NCBI RefSeq assembly: GCF_042655485.1
Contig: NZ_JBHSMC010000003.1
Coordinates: 186,001-250,000, forward strand
Length of the DNA stretch: 64,000 bases
Reading direction: 5' to 3'
DNA from: Lederbergia graminis
GTDB lineage: Bacteria; Bacillota; Bacilli; Bacillales; Bacillaceae_C
The translations under genes were made by a program, and so were the position numbers. Shown here piece by piece: positions 37,343-45,397 of this stretch. The notes below the pieces were generated by a model. The model searched no databases. It was not told the DNA's origin and saw only the letters and a program-made list of their open reading frames with translations. The number at the start of each line of letters is the position of its first letter. The first letter of the stretch is position 1.

Positions 37343-38664
37343 ACAGAGAACAAGTGATGAAAATAGTAAACGAAGAAAATGTAAGGTATATTCGCCTTCA
37401 ATTTACAGATATCTTTGGAACGATCAAAAATGTAGAAATTCCAGTGAGCCAATTACCAAAAGCGTTAGACAATAAAATGATGTTTGATGGTTCATCCATC
37501 GAGGGATTTGTTCGCATTGAAGAATCAGATATGTACTTATATCCGGATCTTGATACATTCGTCATTTTCCCTTGGACAGCAGAAAAAGGAAAAGTAGCAC
37601 GTTTCATTTGTGATATCTATCATCCGGATGGAACACCATTTGAAGGGGATCCGCGCAATAACTTGAAAAGGGTTCTGAAAGAAATGGAGGCTCTTGGTTT
37701 TACCGATTTTAATGTAGGACCTGAACCAGAATTCTTCTTATTTAAGTTAGATGGTAATGGCGAACCAACATTAGAGCTAAATGATCATGGTGGCTACTTT
37801 GACTTAGCACCAACTGATCTAGGTGAAAACTGCCGCCGAGATATCGTGCTTGAATTAGAAGAAATGGGATTTGAAATTGAAGCATCTCACCATGAGGTAG
37901 CACCAGGTCAACATGAAATTGATTTTAAATATCAAAGTGCTTTAAGAGCTTGTGATGACATTCAAACTTTCAAACTTGTTGTGAAAACAATCGCACGCAA
38001 GCACGGGTTACATGCTACTTTCATGCCAAAACCATTGTTTGGTGTCAACGGTTCTGGAATGCACTGCAACTTAAGTTTATTTAAAGGTGATCAAAATGCC
38101 TTTTATGACGAAAATGGAATGCTGGAGATGAGTGATACCGCTCGACACTTCTTAGCTGGAATCTTAGCACATGCGCCTAACTTTACAGCAATTACAAATC
38201 CAACTGTCAACTCTTATAAAAGATTAGTCCCAGGATACGAAGCACCTTGTTATGTAGCATGGTCTGCAAGAAACAGAAGTCCACTTATTCGTATACCGGC
38301 ATCACGTGGCTTAAGTACTCGTGTAGAAGTAAGAAGCGTTGATCCAGCAGCTAACCCATACTTAGCAATGGCCGTATTGTTAGCTTCCGGACTAGACGGT
38401 GTGAAGAACAATACACCAGCTCCAGAACCAGTGGATCAAAATATTTACGTAATGACGAAAGAACAACGTGAAGAAATTGGAATTGTTGATTTACCTGCAA
38501 CATTAGCCCAAGCATTAGAAAACTTGAAAAAAGATGAGATTTTAAAAGATGCGTTAGGCAGCCACTTACTCGAGCACTTCATCGAAGCAAAAGAAATCGA
38601 ATGGGATATGTTCCGTACCCAAGTACACCCTTGGGAAAGAGACCAATACATGACACAGTACTAA
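37339..38664 (+). CDS. glnA: Type I glutamine synthetase
   Basis: A 441-residue Gram-positive GS I-alpha. Blocks include MMFDGSSIEGFVRIEESD, NVGPEPEFFLF, HHEVAPGQHEIDFKY, NPTVNSYKRLVPGYEAP and RIPASRGLSTRVE. Arg59 corresponds to the Arg62 that mediates feedback inhibition in Bacillus GS, and there is no adenylylation-type insertion. It makes glutamine from glutamate, ammonia and ATP. Unusually it is coupled to dapF (ATGA overlap, GGGAGG upstream) and not preceded by glnR. Another glnRA copy may exist elsewhere in the genome. Confidence 0.96.
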   Translation: MNREQVMKIVNEENVRYIRLQFTDIFGTIKNVEIPVSQLPKALDNKMMFDGSSIEGFVRIEESDMYLYPDLDTFVIFPWTAEKGKVARFICDIYHPDGTPFEGDPRNNLKRVLKEMEALGFTDFNVGPEPEFFLFKLDGNGEPTLELNDHGGYFDLAPTDLGENCRRDIVLELEEMGFEIEASHHEVAPGQHEIDFKYQSALRACDDIQTFKLVVKTIARKHGLHATFMPKPLFGVNGSGMHCNLSLFKGDQNAFYDENGMLEMSDTARHFLAGILAHAPNFTAITNPTVNSYKRLVPGYEAPCYVAWSARNRSPLIRIPASRGLSTRVEVRSVDPAANPYLAMAVLLASGLDGVKNNTPAPEPVDQNIYVMTKEQREEIGIVDLPATLAQALENLKKDEILKDALGSHLLEHFIEAKEIEWDMFRTQVHPWERDQYMTQY

Positions 38665-38862
38665 TCGAAAAGCGAAAGGCGGCTAAAATGGAGGTTATTT
38701 GAAACCGAGCCCCTGCCGCCTGTAGCTAGCCAGAGAAAAGCGAAAGCGCCTTGCTAATCGATATAGTCTGCAAAATGCAGGCTATGTCGAGATTGTAAGG
38801 TGTGAAGCAAAGAAGCCAAACCGCATCACTAGACAAAATAAAAACGGAAAGAGTGATGACTA
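38665..38862. repeat. Dispersed Bacillaceae-type repeats between glnA and asnB
   Basis: About 200 bases holding two blocks that begin AAAAGCGAAAGGCGGC and AGAAAAGCGAAAGCGCC, a sequence style common in Bacillaceae intergenic repeats. The first closes with CCGCCTGTAGC, able to pair with its own start. The second contains the hairpin TATAGTCTGCA / TGCAGGCTATG. CATCACT (38824-38830) can pair with AGTGATG (38852-38858) just before the asnB start. No gene is seen. Confidence 0.6.
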
Positions 38863-40713
38863 GTGTGTGGAATTACAGGATGGATTGACTGGAATAGAGA
38901 TATAACGGAGCAAATCGTTACGGTCGAGAAAATGGCAAATACATTAGCGAGACGAGGACCAGATGCAACGAATGTATGGGCAAGTAATCATGTGGCAATT
39001 GGACATACGAGATTAGTTGTTGTAGATCCAGCTGGTGGAATGCAGCCAATGAAGAAACTACATCGAGAGCAAATGTACAAAATAGTGTATAACGGTGAAC
39101 TCTATAACACCGAAGATATTAGAAAAGAATTGTTGAAAAAAGGTTACACTTTTCAATCTTACTCCGATACGGAAGTATTGCTAACAAGTTATATCGAATG
39201 GGGAGAAGCTTGCATTGATTACTTAAATGGAATTTATGCATTTGCGATTTGGGATCAAGCACGAGAAACTCTCTTTCTAGCAAGGGACCGATTAGGAGTA
39301 AAACCATTATTTTATCGAGAGCAAAATGGAACGCTCATATTTGGGTCTGAGATAAAGGCAATCCTTGCACATCCAAATGTGAAAGCAGAGGTGGATAGAG
39401 AGGGATTACAAGAAATTTTTGGGTTAGGTCCTTCCAAAACACCTGGCCATGGCGTATTTCGAGGGATTAAAGAACTACGACCTGCTCATGCGATGAAGTA
39501 TGACCGCAATGGATTGAAAATTTGGCGTTATTGGAATGTGGAAAGTAAAGAACATACAGATTCATTACAGAACACAATTGATCACGTCAGACACTTAGTC
39601 CAAGATGCAGTAGAAAGGCAATTAGTTGCAGATATGCCGGTATGCACCTTTTTATCAGGTGGAATTGATTCCAGTGCAATTAGTGCCATCGCTGCTAATT
39701 ACTTTGAAAAAGCTGGTAAGGGACCACTTCACACGTATTCGATCGATTATGAACAAAATAGTCAGTACTTCCAATCTAGTAGTTTTCAACCAGATGAAGA
39801 TCGACCATGGATTCAAAAGATGGAACAGTTTATAGGTTCCCATCACACCTACTCCATTATAAATAATGAACAGCTAGCTAACTTACTCGATGAATCTGTC
39901 ATATTACGAGATTTACCAGGTATGGCTGACGTAGATTCATCCCTTTACTGGTTTTGCCAACAAATAAAACAGGATTATACAGTGGCACTATCAGGTGAAT
40001 GTGCTGATGAAATCTTTGGCGGATATCCTTGGTTTTATCGAGAAGAATTAATGAATCAAAACAACTTTCCATGGATGAAGTCGGAAAAAGAAAGACAGAG
40101 CTTACTACATGATCATTGGCAGCAAAAGTTAGACTTAACGTCATATGTACAGCAAAGATACAGCGATACATTACGTGAAGTTCCACAATTAGAGGGGGAA
40201 GATCAAAAGGAAGCTAAGCGACGAGAGATATCTTATCTAAATATGATTTGGTTCATGACGACATTGTTGGAGCGGAAGGACCGAATGAGTATGGGAGCTA
40301 GTTTAGAAGTGCGTGTTCCTTTTGCAGATCATCGTCTTGTCGAATATGCATGGAACATCCCTTGGGACATGAAGATGCTAGAAGGTCGGGAAAAAGGGAT
40401 ACTTCGAAAAGCTCTAGAAGGGATACTGCCAAATGAAATTCTCTATCGAAAGAAGAGTCCTTATCCGAAGACATATCATCCAAAATATATGAATTTAGTT
40501 AAATCGAAGTTAAATACAATGATCAATCAATCTACCTCACCAATCTTAGAATTAGTGTCAAAAGAGAAAGTAAAAGACATTTTAGATTCAAATGGATCCT
40601 CATTTAAAGTACCTTGGTTCGGTCAACTAATGACTGGCCCGCAACTCATTGCACATTTATCACAAATCAATTCATGGCTAGAAAACTACAACGTAAATAT
40701 CCTTGATCATTAA
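38863..40713 (+). CDS. asnB: Asparagine synthase (glutamine-hydrolysing)
   Basis: A 616-residue class B asparagine synthetase. After the initiator, Cys2 (CGITGWIDW) is the glutaminase nucleophile; LARRGPDATN and YNGELYN belong to the N-terminal domain. The ATP pyrophosphatase loop is FLSGGIDSSAISAIA near residue 263, and ALSGECADEIFGGYPWF and LEVRVPFADHRLVEYAW lie in the synthetase domain. It makes asparagine from aspartate, glutamine and ATP. It starts at GTG with only a weak upstream GAG/GGAAAG, possibly within a small hairpin. It consumes the product of the preceding glnA gene. Confidence 0.95.
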   Translation: MCGITGWIDWNRDITEQIVTVEKMANTLARRGPDATNVWASNHVAIGHTRLVVVDPAGGMQPMKKLHREQMYKIVYNGELYNTEDIRKELLKKGYTFQSYSDTEVLLTSYIEWGEACIDYLNGIYAFAIWDQARETLFLARDRLGVKPLFYREQNGTLIFGSEIKAILAHPNVKAEVDREGLQEIFGLGPSKTPGHGVFRGIKELRPAHAMKYDRNGLKIWRYWNVESKEHTDSLQNTIDHVRHLVQDAVERQLVADMPVCTFLSGGIDSSAISAIAANYFEKAGKGPLHTYSIDYEQNSQYFQSSSFQPDEDRPWIQKMEQFIGSHHTYSIINNEQLANLLDESVILRDLPGMADVDSSLYWFCQQIKQDYTVALSGECADEIFGGYPWFYREELMNQNNFPWMKSEKERQSLLHDHWQQKLDLTSYVQQRYSDTLREVPQLEGEDQKEAKRREISYLNMIWFMTTLLERKDRMSMGASLEVRVPFADHRLVEYAWNIPWDMKMLEGREKGILRKALEGILPNEILYRKKSPYPKTYHPKYMNLVKSKLNTMINQSTSPILELVSKEKVKDILDSNGSSFKVPWFGQLMTGPQLIAHLSQINSWLENYNVNILDH

Positions 40714-40715
40714 GT

Positions 40716-40740
40716 TTGTACCAGAGGTCTATCCTCTGTA
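40716..40740 (+). terminator. Hairpin between asnB and amt
   Basis: GTACCAGAGG pairs with CCTCTGTAC around a 5-base loop, but an A-rich stretch and no T run follows, so termination would be weak. It may be an attenuator or operator. Confidence 0.4.
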
Positions 40741-40780
40741 CACATAAAAAATTGAATAATCGAAAAAGGGGAGAGATAAT

Positions 40781-42088
40781 ATGGGGGAATTGTTTTACAT
40801 CAACAGTTTATGGATCATTTTAGGAGCAATCTTAGTAATCCTCATGCAAGGTGGGTTCGTATTGCTGGAAGCAGGATCAACACGAATGAAAAATGCAGGG
40901 CATATTGCTGGAAAGACAATCTTTTCATTTGGTATTGCTTCCCTCGTATTTTGGGCAGTAGGGTATGGATTTATCTTTGGTGAAAATGGTAATTTCTTTA
41001 TTGGATTATCAGAGTTTTTCTATTCTGGTGCAGAAGTAGAGGGAGCAGCTTATTCAAACGCAGCGTTTTTCGTGTTCCAGCTTGCTTTCGCAGGTATCTC
41101 ACTTGCCATCGCTTTTGGTGGATTTGCAGAGCGTGCTAAACTTTCTGTTTATCTCCTTTTCGCTATATTGTTCTCTGCACTTGTGTATCCAGTAATTGCA
41201 CACTGGATCTGGGGTGGAGGCTGGTTAGCAGAGCATGGAAAACAAGATTTTGCAGGATCAACCGTTGTTCACTTAACTGGTGCTATGGCAGCTCTAGCAG
41301 CAACTATTCTACTTAAACCAAGAATAGGAAAATATAATGCTGACGGCACAGCAAATAATATTAGTGGTCACAATCAGGTGTATACAACTTTAGGCGTTCT
41401 TATCCTTTGGGTAGGCTGGTTTGGATTTAATGCAGGTAGTACACTAGGAGTAGAGGATGGATTCTTCGGCTTTGTTGCCTTAAATACAGCTCTTGCGGCA
41501 GCAGCTGGTTCTGTCAGTGCACTGCTTATATCGTGGATTGTATTAGGAAAATCAGATATTACGACCATGTTAAATGGAACATTAGCAGGATTAGTAGCAA
41601 TTACAGCATCTTGTGCCTTCGTGGAAACTTGGGCATCCGTAGTAATAGGCTTAATTGCTGGAATCATAATATTCTATAGTGCTAGGTTCTTTGATAAACG
41701 TAAAATTGACGATCCTATCTTTGCATTATCTGTCCATGGGGTAGCTGGTGTTTGGGGTACTTTATCTACCGGATTTTTTGCGACACCAGAACTAGCAAGT
41801 GTAGGAAAACCAGGATTATTTTATGGCGGTGGATTAGAGCAATTAGGAGTGCAAGCGTTAGGTGTAACTGCATCTGGATTGTTTGCTTTCGTAACATCAT
41901 TTGTCCTTCTATACCTTATTAGCAAGGTTTTAAATGGCTTAAGAGTAACGGAAGAACAAGAACTAATTGGATTAGATTTAAGTGAACATGGAGGATATGG
42001 TTATCCAGAAGCTTTCGCACAAACAACTGCACCGGATGCTAGTGGAACTACTTTTACAACAAATGCTGGTCAACCAGTCAGAGATTAA
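40781..42088 (+). CDS. amt: Ammonium transporter
   Basis: A 435-residue Amt/MEP/Rh channel with eleven expected helices. Diagnostic blocks are MQGGFVLLEAGSTRMKNAG, FGGFAERAKLS, STVVHLTGAMAALAATILL, ILWVGWFGFNAGST and LSVHGVAGVWGTLSTGFFA, including the pore histidines. It conducts ammonium into the cell. GGGGAGAG lies upstream of the ATG. In most bacteria glnK follows amt; here a GlnD-like nucleotidyltransferase gene follows after 15 bases and no PII gene is visible. Confidence 0.95.
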   Translation: MGELFYINSLWIILGAILVILMQGGFVLLEAGSTRMKNAGHIAGKTIFSFGIASLVFWAVGYGFIFGENGNFFIGLSEFFYSGAEVEGAAYSNAAFFVFQLAFAGISLAIAFGGFAERAKLSVYLLFAILFSALVYPVIAHWIWGGGWLAEHGKQDFAGSTVVHLTGAMAALAATILLKPRIGKYNADGTANNISGHNQVYTTLGVLILWVGWFGFNAGSTLGVEDGFFGFVALNTALAAAAGSVSALLISWIVLGKSDITTMLNGTLAGLVAITASCAFVETWASVVIGLIAGIIIFYSARFFDKRKIDDPIFALSVHGVAGVWGTLSTGFFATPELASVGKPGLFYGGGLEQLGVQALGVTASGLFAFVTSFVLLYLISKVLNGLRVTEEQELIGLDLSEHGGYGYPEAFAQTTAPDASGTTFTTNAGQPVRD

Positions 42089-42103
42089 AGGAAGTGTTTA
42101 TCC

Positions 42104-43090
42104 ATGGAGGACCAGAAAATAATATCCTTTCAAGACTTGAAAAATTGGAAAGAAAGCACGCTAATAACTCATCAGTTTCATGCTGATGAGTTACACCTTT
42201 TTCATGAAAAACTAATGAAAACAGCTTTTCAGCTAGTGCATGATGGTATGACTACTGATTATGGAGCACCACCATGTGACTTTTCTTGGTTTGTAACAGG
42301 AAGTGCAGGTAGATGTGAGCAAGCAATTATTAGTGATCAAGATCATGGAATTATTTTCGCAAGGTCTACCCCTGAAATAAAGGAGTACTTCCTAACATTT
42401 GGAGAAAGAATAACGACTCTTTTAGAAGAGTTAGGTTACCCGAGATGTGAAGGAAAAGTGATGAGTTCTAATCCTGTTTGGTGTCAATCAATAGCTGATT
42501 GGGAAGCTCAAATGAATGCCTGGATACAAAGTAATACGTGGGAAACGATCCGTTATGTATTAATATTTATGGATTCACGCTCACTTATAGGGAACGAACA
42601 ATTTGTAGCACATGTAAAATCCATCATATACCGATATATGGATAAAAACCCGTCCTTCGTACAAAGGTTACTCGATAACACGAAACATACGGTGAAAGCG
42701 ATAGGGGTTTTAAATCAGTTCATTACCATCCAATCAGGACCACATACGGGCTGTATTGATTATAAACAGGCTGCTATCTTCCCTTATGTAAATGCTATTC
42801 GTTTGTTAGCCATCATGGAAGGGATAGAAGAAACATCCACTTTGCAAAGGATGAAGAAGCTTAGTAAATATGAATATCTACTTGAGGTTCACTACGAACA
42901 CTTTGTTCAGCTATTGCATTTACGACTATTAGATAAAAATCAACGCAATTATCATGATAGTCGTTATATAAAAATAGCCTCACTGGAAAAACATGAAAAA
43001 AAGAATTTAAAGTTGATTTTAAAAGACTTAGAAACACTGCAGAAGCAGATAGAGGTTACGGTAAAGAGGTTGATCAGGGATGAAAGATAA
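42104..43090 (+). CDS. DUF294-type (GlnD-like) nucleotidyltransferase
   Basis: A 328-residue protein matching the DUF294 nucleotidyltransferase-like domain plus its DUF294_C partner. The active-site pattern GSAGRCEQAIISDQDHG (about residues 66-82) gives GS and the metal-binding Asp78 and Asp80 of the pol-beta nucleotidyltransferase fold, as in the uridylyltransferase GlnD. The C-terminal half (TGCIDYKQAAIFPYVNAIRLLA onward) is helical. CBS domains, often fused in proteobacterial relatives, are absent. Substrate unknown. It follows amt by 15 bases and overlaps the next exonuclease gene by 11 bases, implying joint function. Confidence 0.82.
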   Translation: MEDQKIISFQDLKNWKESTLITHQFHADELHLFHEKLMKTAFQLVHDGMTTDYGAPPCDFSWFVTGSAGRCEQAIISDQDHGIIFARSTPEIKEYFLTFGERITTLLEELGYPRCEGKVMSSNPVWCQSIADWEAQMNAWIQSNTWETIRYVLIFMDSRSLIGNEQFVAHVKSIIYRYMDKNPSFVQRLLDNTKHTVKAIGVLNQFITIQSGPHTGCIDYKQAAIFPYVNAIRLLAIMEGIEETSTLQRMKKLSKYEYLLEVHYEHFVQLLHLRLLDKNQRNYHDSRYIKIASLEKHEKKNLKLILKDLETLQKQIEVTVKRLIRDER

Positions 43091-43802
43091 TTCCTTTCTT
43101 CATTTTATGAAACAGTTTCAAATGAAGCTTTCAACGAATGTTTATACTCCATTGCTTGGAAAAACTGACCCTAAGCATATTGCATTTTTAAGAAATCTTG
43201 AAAAAGAGATGGAAATAGAAAAGAGCCTCACGATTCCGTTAAAAGACTTACATGTCGTTGTATTTGATATGGAAACAACCGGCTTCGCTCCTGAACAAGG
43301 TGACCAAATCCTTTCTATAGGAGCTGTGAAAATGGGAGAAACGGCTAATGATACTTTTTATTCTTTAGTTCGGTTTGAAGGGCAGCTGACACCTGCCGTG
43401 AAAGAGTTAACAGGGTTGGACGAGGCAGAGTTAAAAACAGCACCATCCTTATCAGATGTACTTATTCGTTTTTATGAATTTGTGCAAACAGACACGCTTG
43501 TTGCACATCATGCAACACATGAAAAAAAATTCCTTCAACATGCAAATTGGAAAATCTTCCGAAAGCCCTATAAACATAGAATTATTGATACATCCCTTGT
43601 TTTTAAACTCATAGATCCATCCCTTAAGTTAGTTAGTTTAGACGATTATTGTAATCACTTTGAGGTGGAGGTGCGTGATCGTCATCATGCATTAGGAGAT
43701 GCGCAGATGACAGCACAACTTTGGAGTAAATTTGTTTTTCAAATGAATGAAATGCAATGTCACACATTAATGGATGTATATGATCGAGTAGCTAAAATCT
43801 AA
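43080..43802 (+). CDS. DEDDh-type 3'-5' exonuclease (DnaQ/polC epsilon-like)
   Basis: A 240-residue exonuclease. Exo I is VVVFDMETTGFAPEQGDQILSIGAV cut as VVVFDMETTG (Asp63, Glu65); Exo III is DRHHALGDAQMT (His203, Asp207). In Exo II, where HNxxFD is usual, VAHHATHEKKFL is found, so the expected Asp is Glu148. About 50 extra residues precede the catalytic domain. It would remove nucleotides from 3' ends of DNA or RNA. The ATG lies inside the end of the nucleotidyltransferase gene, so translation is coupled. It is unlikely to be a replicative proofreading subunit. Confidence 0.83.
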   Translation: MKDNSFLHFMKQFQMKLSTNVYTPLLGKTDPKHIAFLRNLEKEMEIEKSLTIPLKDLHVVVFDMETTGFAPEQGDQILSIGAVKMGETANDTFYSLVRFEGQLTPAVKELTGLDEAELKTAPSLSDVLIRFYEFVQTDTLVAHHATHEKKFLQHANWKIFRKPYKHRIIDTSLVFKLIDPSLKLVSLDDYCNHFEVEVRDRHHALGDAQMTAQLWSKFVFQMNEMQCHTLMDVYDRVAKI

Positions 43803-43810
43803 AATGAAAT

Positions 43811-43844
43811 AAAAAAGCAACCCGGATTATCTCTGGGCTGCTTT
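43811..43844 (-). terminator. Terminator of the hisH-hisF operon
   Basis: The stem (AAAGCAACCCGGA with TCTGGGCTGCTTT) is followed on the minus strand by TTTTTTATTT. Its proximal arm includes the last codons of hisF. Confidence 0.75.
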
Positions 43845-44627
43845 CGTTGGTACATAACGAACTGGTATTTCACCTAAATCGTGTAAGTATTGCTTAATAT
43901 CATGAACAGTTAATTCCCCGTAGTGTAATAAAGAAGCGACTAATGCTGCGTCCACCTGACCTTCGATAAATGTATCACGGATATGTTCTAAGCTCCCAGC
44001 TCCACCAGATGCGATAACAGGGATATTCACCGCGTCCGTTAACGCCTTTAATAATACATTATCATACCCATTTTTCATTCCGTCGCGATCAATGCTAGTA
44101 CATACAATTTCTCCAGCACCTAATTCTTCTGCTCGTTGTGCCCATTCAATTGCATCTAAGCCACTGCTATTATGTGCAGAATGCGTATACACTTCCCACC
44201 GTATTATTTCATCTTCGTTATTTCTAACCGGTTTCGCATCAAGAGCAAGAACAACACACTGTTTACCAAAAATATCTGCAGCTTCACTTAATAATTCCGG
44301 TCGATTCACTGCGGCTGTGTTGACACCGACTTTATCAGCTCCAGCACGGAGAACACTCTTAAAGTCATCAATTGTGCGAATCCCACCAACAACGGAAAAA
44401 GGAACATATAATTGCTCAGCAACATGTCGGATCCACTCGTGTCTAACCTCGTGGCTTTGTAATGAAGCGGTCGTATCTAAATAGAGGATTTCATCTGCTC
44501 CTTGCTCGGCATATTTTTGCCCGAGTTCGGCAGGGTCCCCAATAATGGTTGGATTGCGAAATTGAACGTATTTTACGGCTTTATTGTTTGCGACATCAAT
44601 TGCCGGGATAATTCGTTTCTTTAACAT
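43827..44627 (-). CDS. hisF: HisF-family imidazole glycerol phosphate synthase cyclase subunit
   Basis: A 266-residue (beta-alpha)8 barrel of the HisF family. Both catalytic aspartates are present: Asp11 in IIPAIDV and Asp130 in VVLALDAK. Phosphate-binding turns VVGGIRTIDDF and IASGGAGSLEHI are conserved. It is somewhat divergent at the N-terminus (IPAIDVANNKAVKYVQF where IPCLDV.. is usual). With HisH it would form imidazole glycerol phosphate and AICAR. It lies 12 bases after hisH with AGGAGG upstream, and no other his gene is in the window. Confidence 0.82.
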   Translation of the reverse strand: MLKKRIIPAIDVANNKAVKYVQFRNPTIIGDPAELGQKYAEQGADEILYLDTTASLQSHEVRHEWIRHVAEQLYVPFSVVGGIRTIDDFKSVLRAGADKVGVNTAAVNRPELLSEAADIFGKQCVVLALDAKPVRNNEDEIIRWEVYTHSAHNSSGLDAIEWAQRAEELGAGEIVCTSIDRDGMKNGYDNVLLKALTDAVNIPVIASGGAGSLEHIRDTFIEGQVDAALVASLLHYGELTVHDIKQYLHDLGEIPVRYVPTKAAQR

Positions 44628-44639
44628 GAAAGTTCCTCC

Positions 44640-45242
44640 TTAGAAGCTGTTTCCGCAGAAATTTTGTAATAACGTGAGTCCAGCGTCAGCACTTTTTTCG
44701 GGATGGAATTGTACACCGACCACATTATCCTTTGCAATTACCGAACAAAATTCCTGTCCATAATCCGTCGTTCCAATTGCATCTTTATTATTACTAGGAT
44801 TCACATAGAAAGAATGTACGAAATAAAAATCAGCTTTGTCTGGAATACCTTTAAAGATTGGGTGGTTTATTTGTTGCTGTACTTCATTCCAACCCATATG
44901 TGGTACTTTTACATCTCTTTTAAAAGGTAAAACTTTCCCCTCAAATATCGATAAGCAATCTGCATTATTTTCTTCACTAAACTCCAATAATAATTGCATA
45001 CCTAAACAAATGCCGAGAAAGGGTGTTCCAGCGGCAATGGATTGTATAATTTTCGTGTCAATCTTACTTGCACGGATGATTTCCATCGTTTTTTTGGCAT
45101 TACCAACCCCTGGGAAAATAATTTTATTGATACCAGTAAAATCTTCTGGGTTTGTTAGAAGTTTCGTTTGAAATCCGAGCTTTCTAACTGCTTTATCGAC
45201 ACTATGTAAATTACCAGCACCGTAATCAATTATTCCAATCAT
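44640..45242 (-). CDS. hisH: HisH-family glutamine amidotransferase subunit
   Basis: A 200-residue class I glutamine amidotransferase. The triad is Cys79 in GICLGMQ, His180 and Glu182 in VQFHPEKS; VPHMGWNEV is a HisH-specific block. It supplies ammonia from glutamine to HisF through the barrel. It is first in a two-gene operon with hisF, with a good promoter upstream and GGGGG before the ATG. Isolated HisH/HisF pairs can also serve in surface-sugar amidation, so histidine synthesis is likely but not certain. Confidence 0.83.
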   Translation of the reverse strand: MIGIIDYGAGNLHSVDKAVRKLGFQTKLLTNPEDFTGINKIIFPGVGNAKKTMEIIRASKIDTKIIQSIAAGTPFLGICLGMQLLLEFSEENNADCLSIFEGKVLPFKRDVKVPHMGWNEVQQQINHPIFKGIPDKADFYFVHSFYVNPSNNKDAIGTTDYGQEFCSVIAKDNVVGVQFHPEKSADAGLTLLQNFCGNSF

Positions 45243-45273
45243 GAAATGTCCCCCAAACGTATTGAATATGAAT

Positions 45274-45302
45274 ATTATACTTCAATCCTCTAATGTGGTA
45301 AA
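45274..45302 (-). promoter_or_regulatory. Sigma-A type promoter of hisH-hisF
   Basis: On the minus strand TTTACC (45302-45297) and a perfect TATAAT (45279-45274) are spaced by 17 bases and lie about 30 bases upstream of the hisH start. Confidence 0.7.
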
Positions 45303-45397
45303 GTGAAAATGGGTTTTAATTACAAATTTTGATAAAATGGTCTATTATTTTTAGAAAAATGGTAATTGTGCTTTAATAGGTAAAAAGGAAATTAGAA

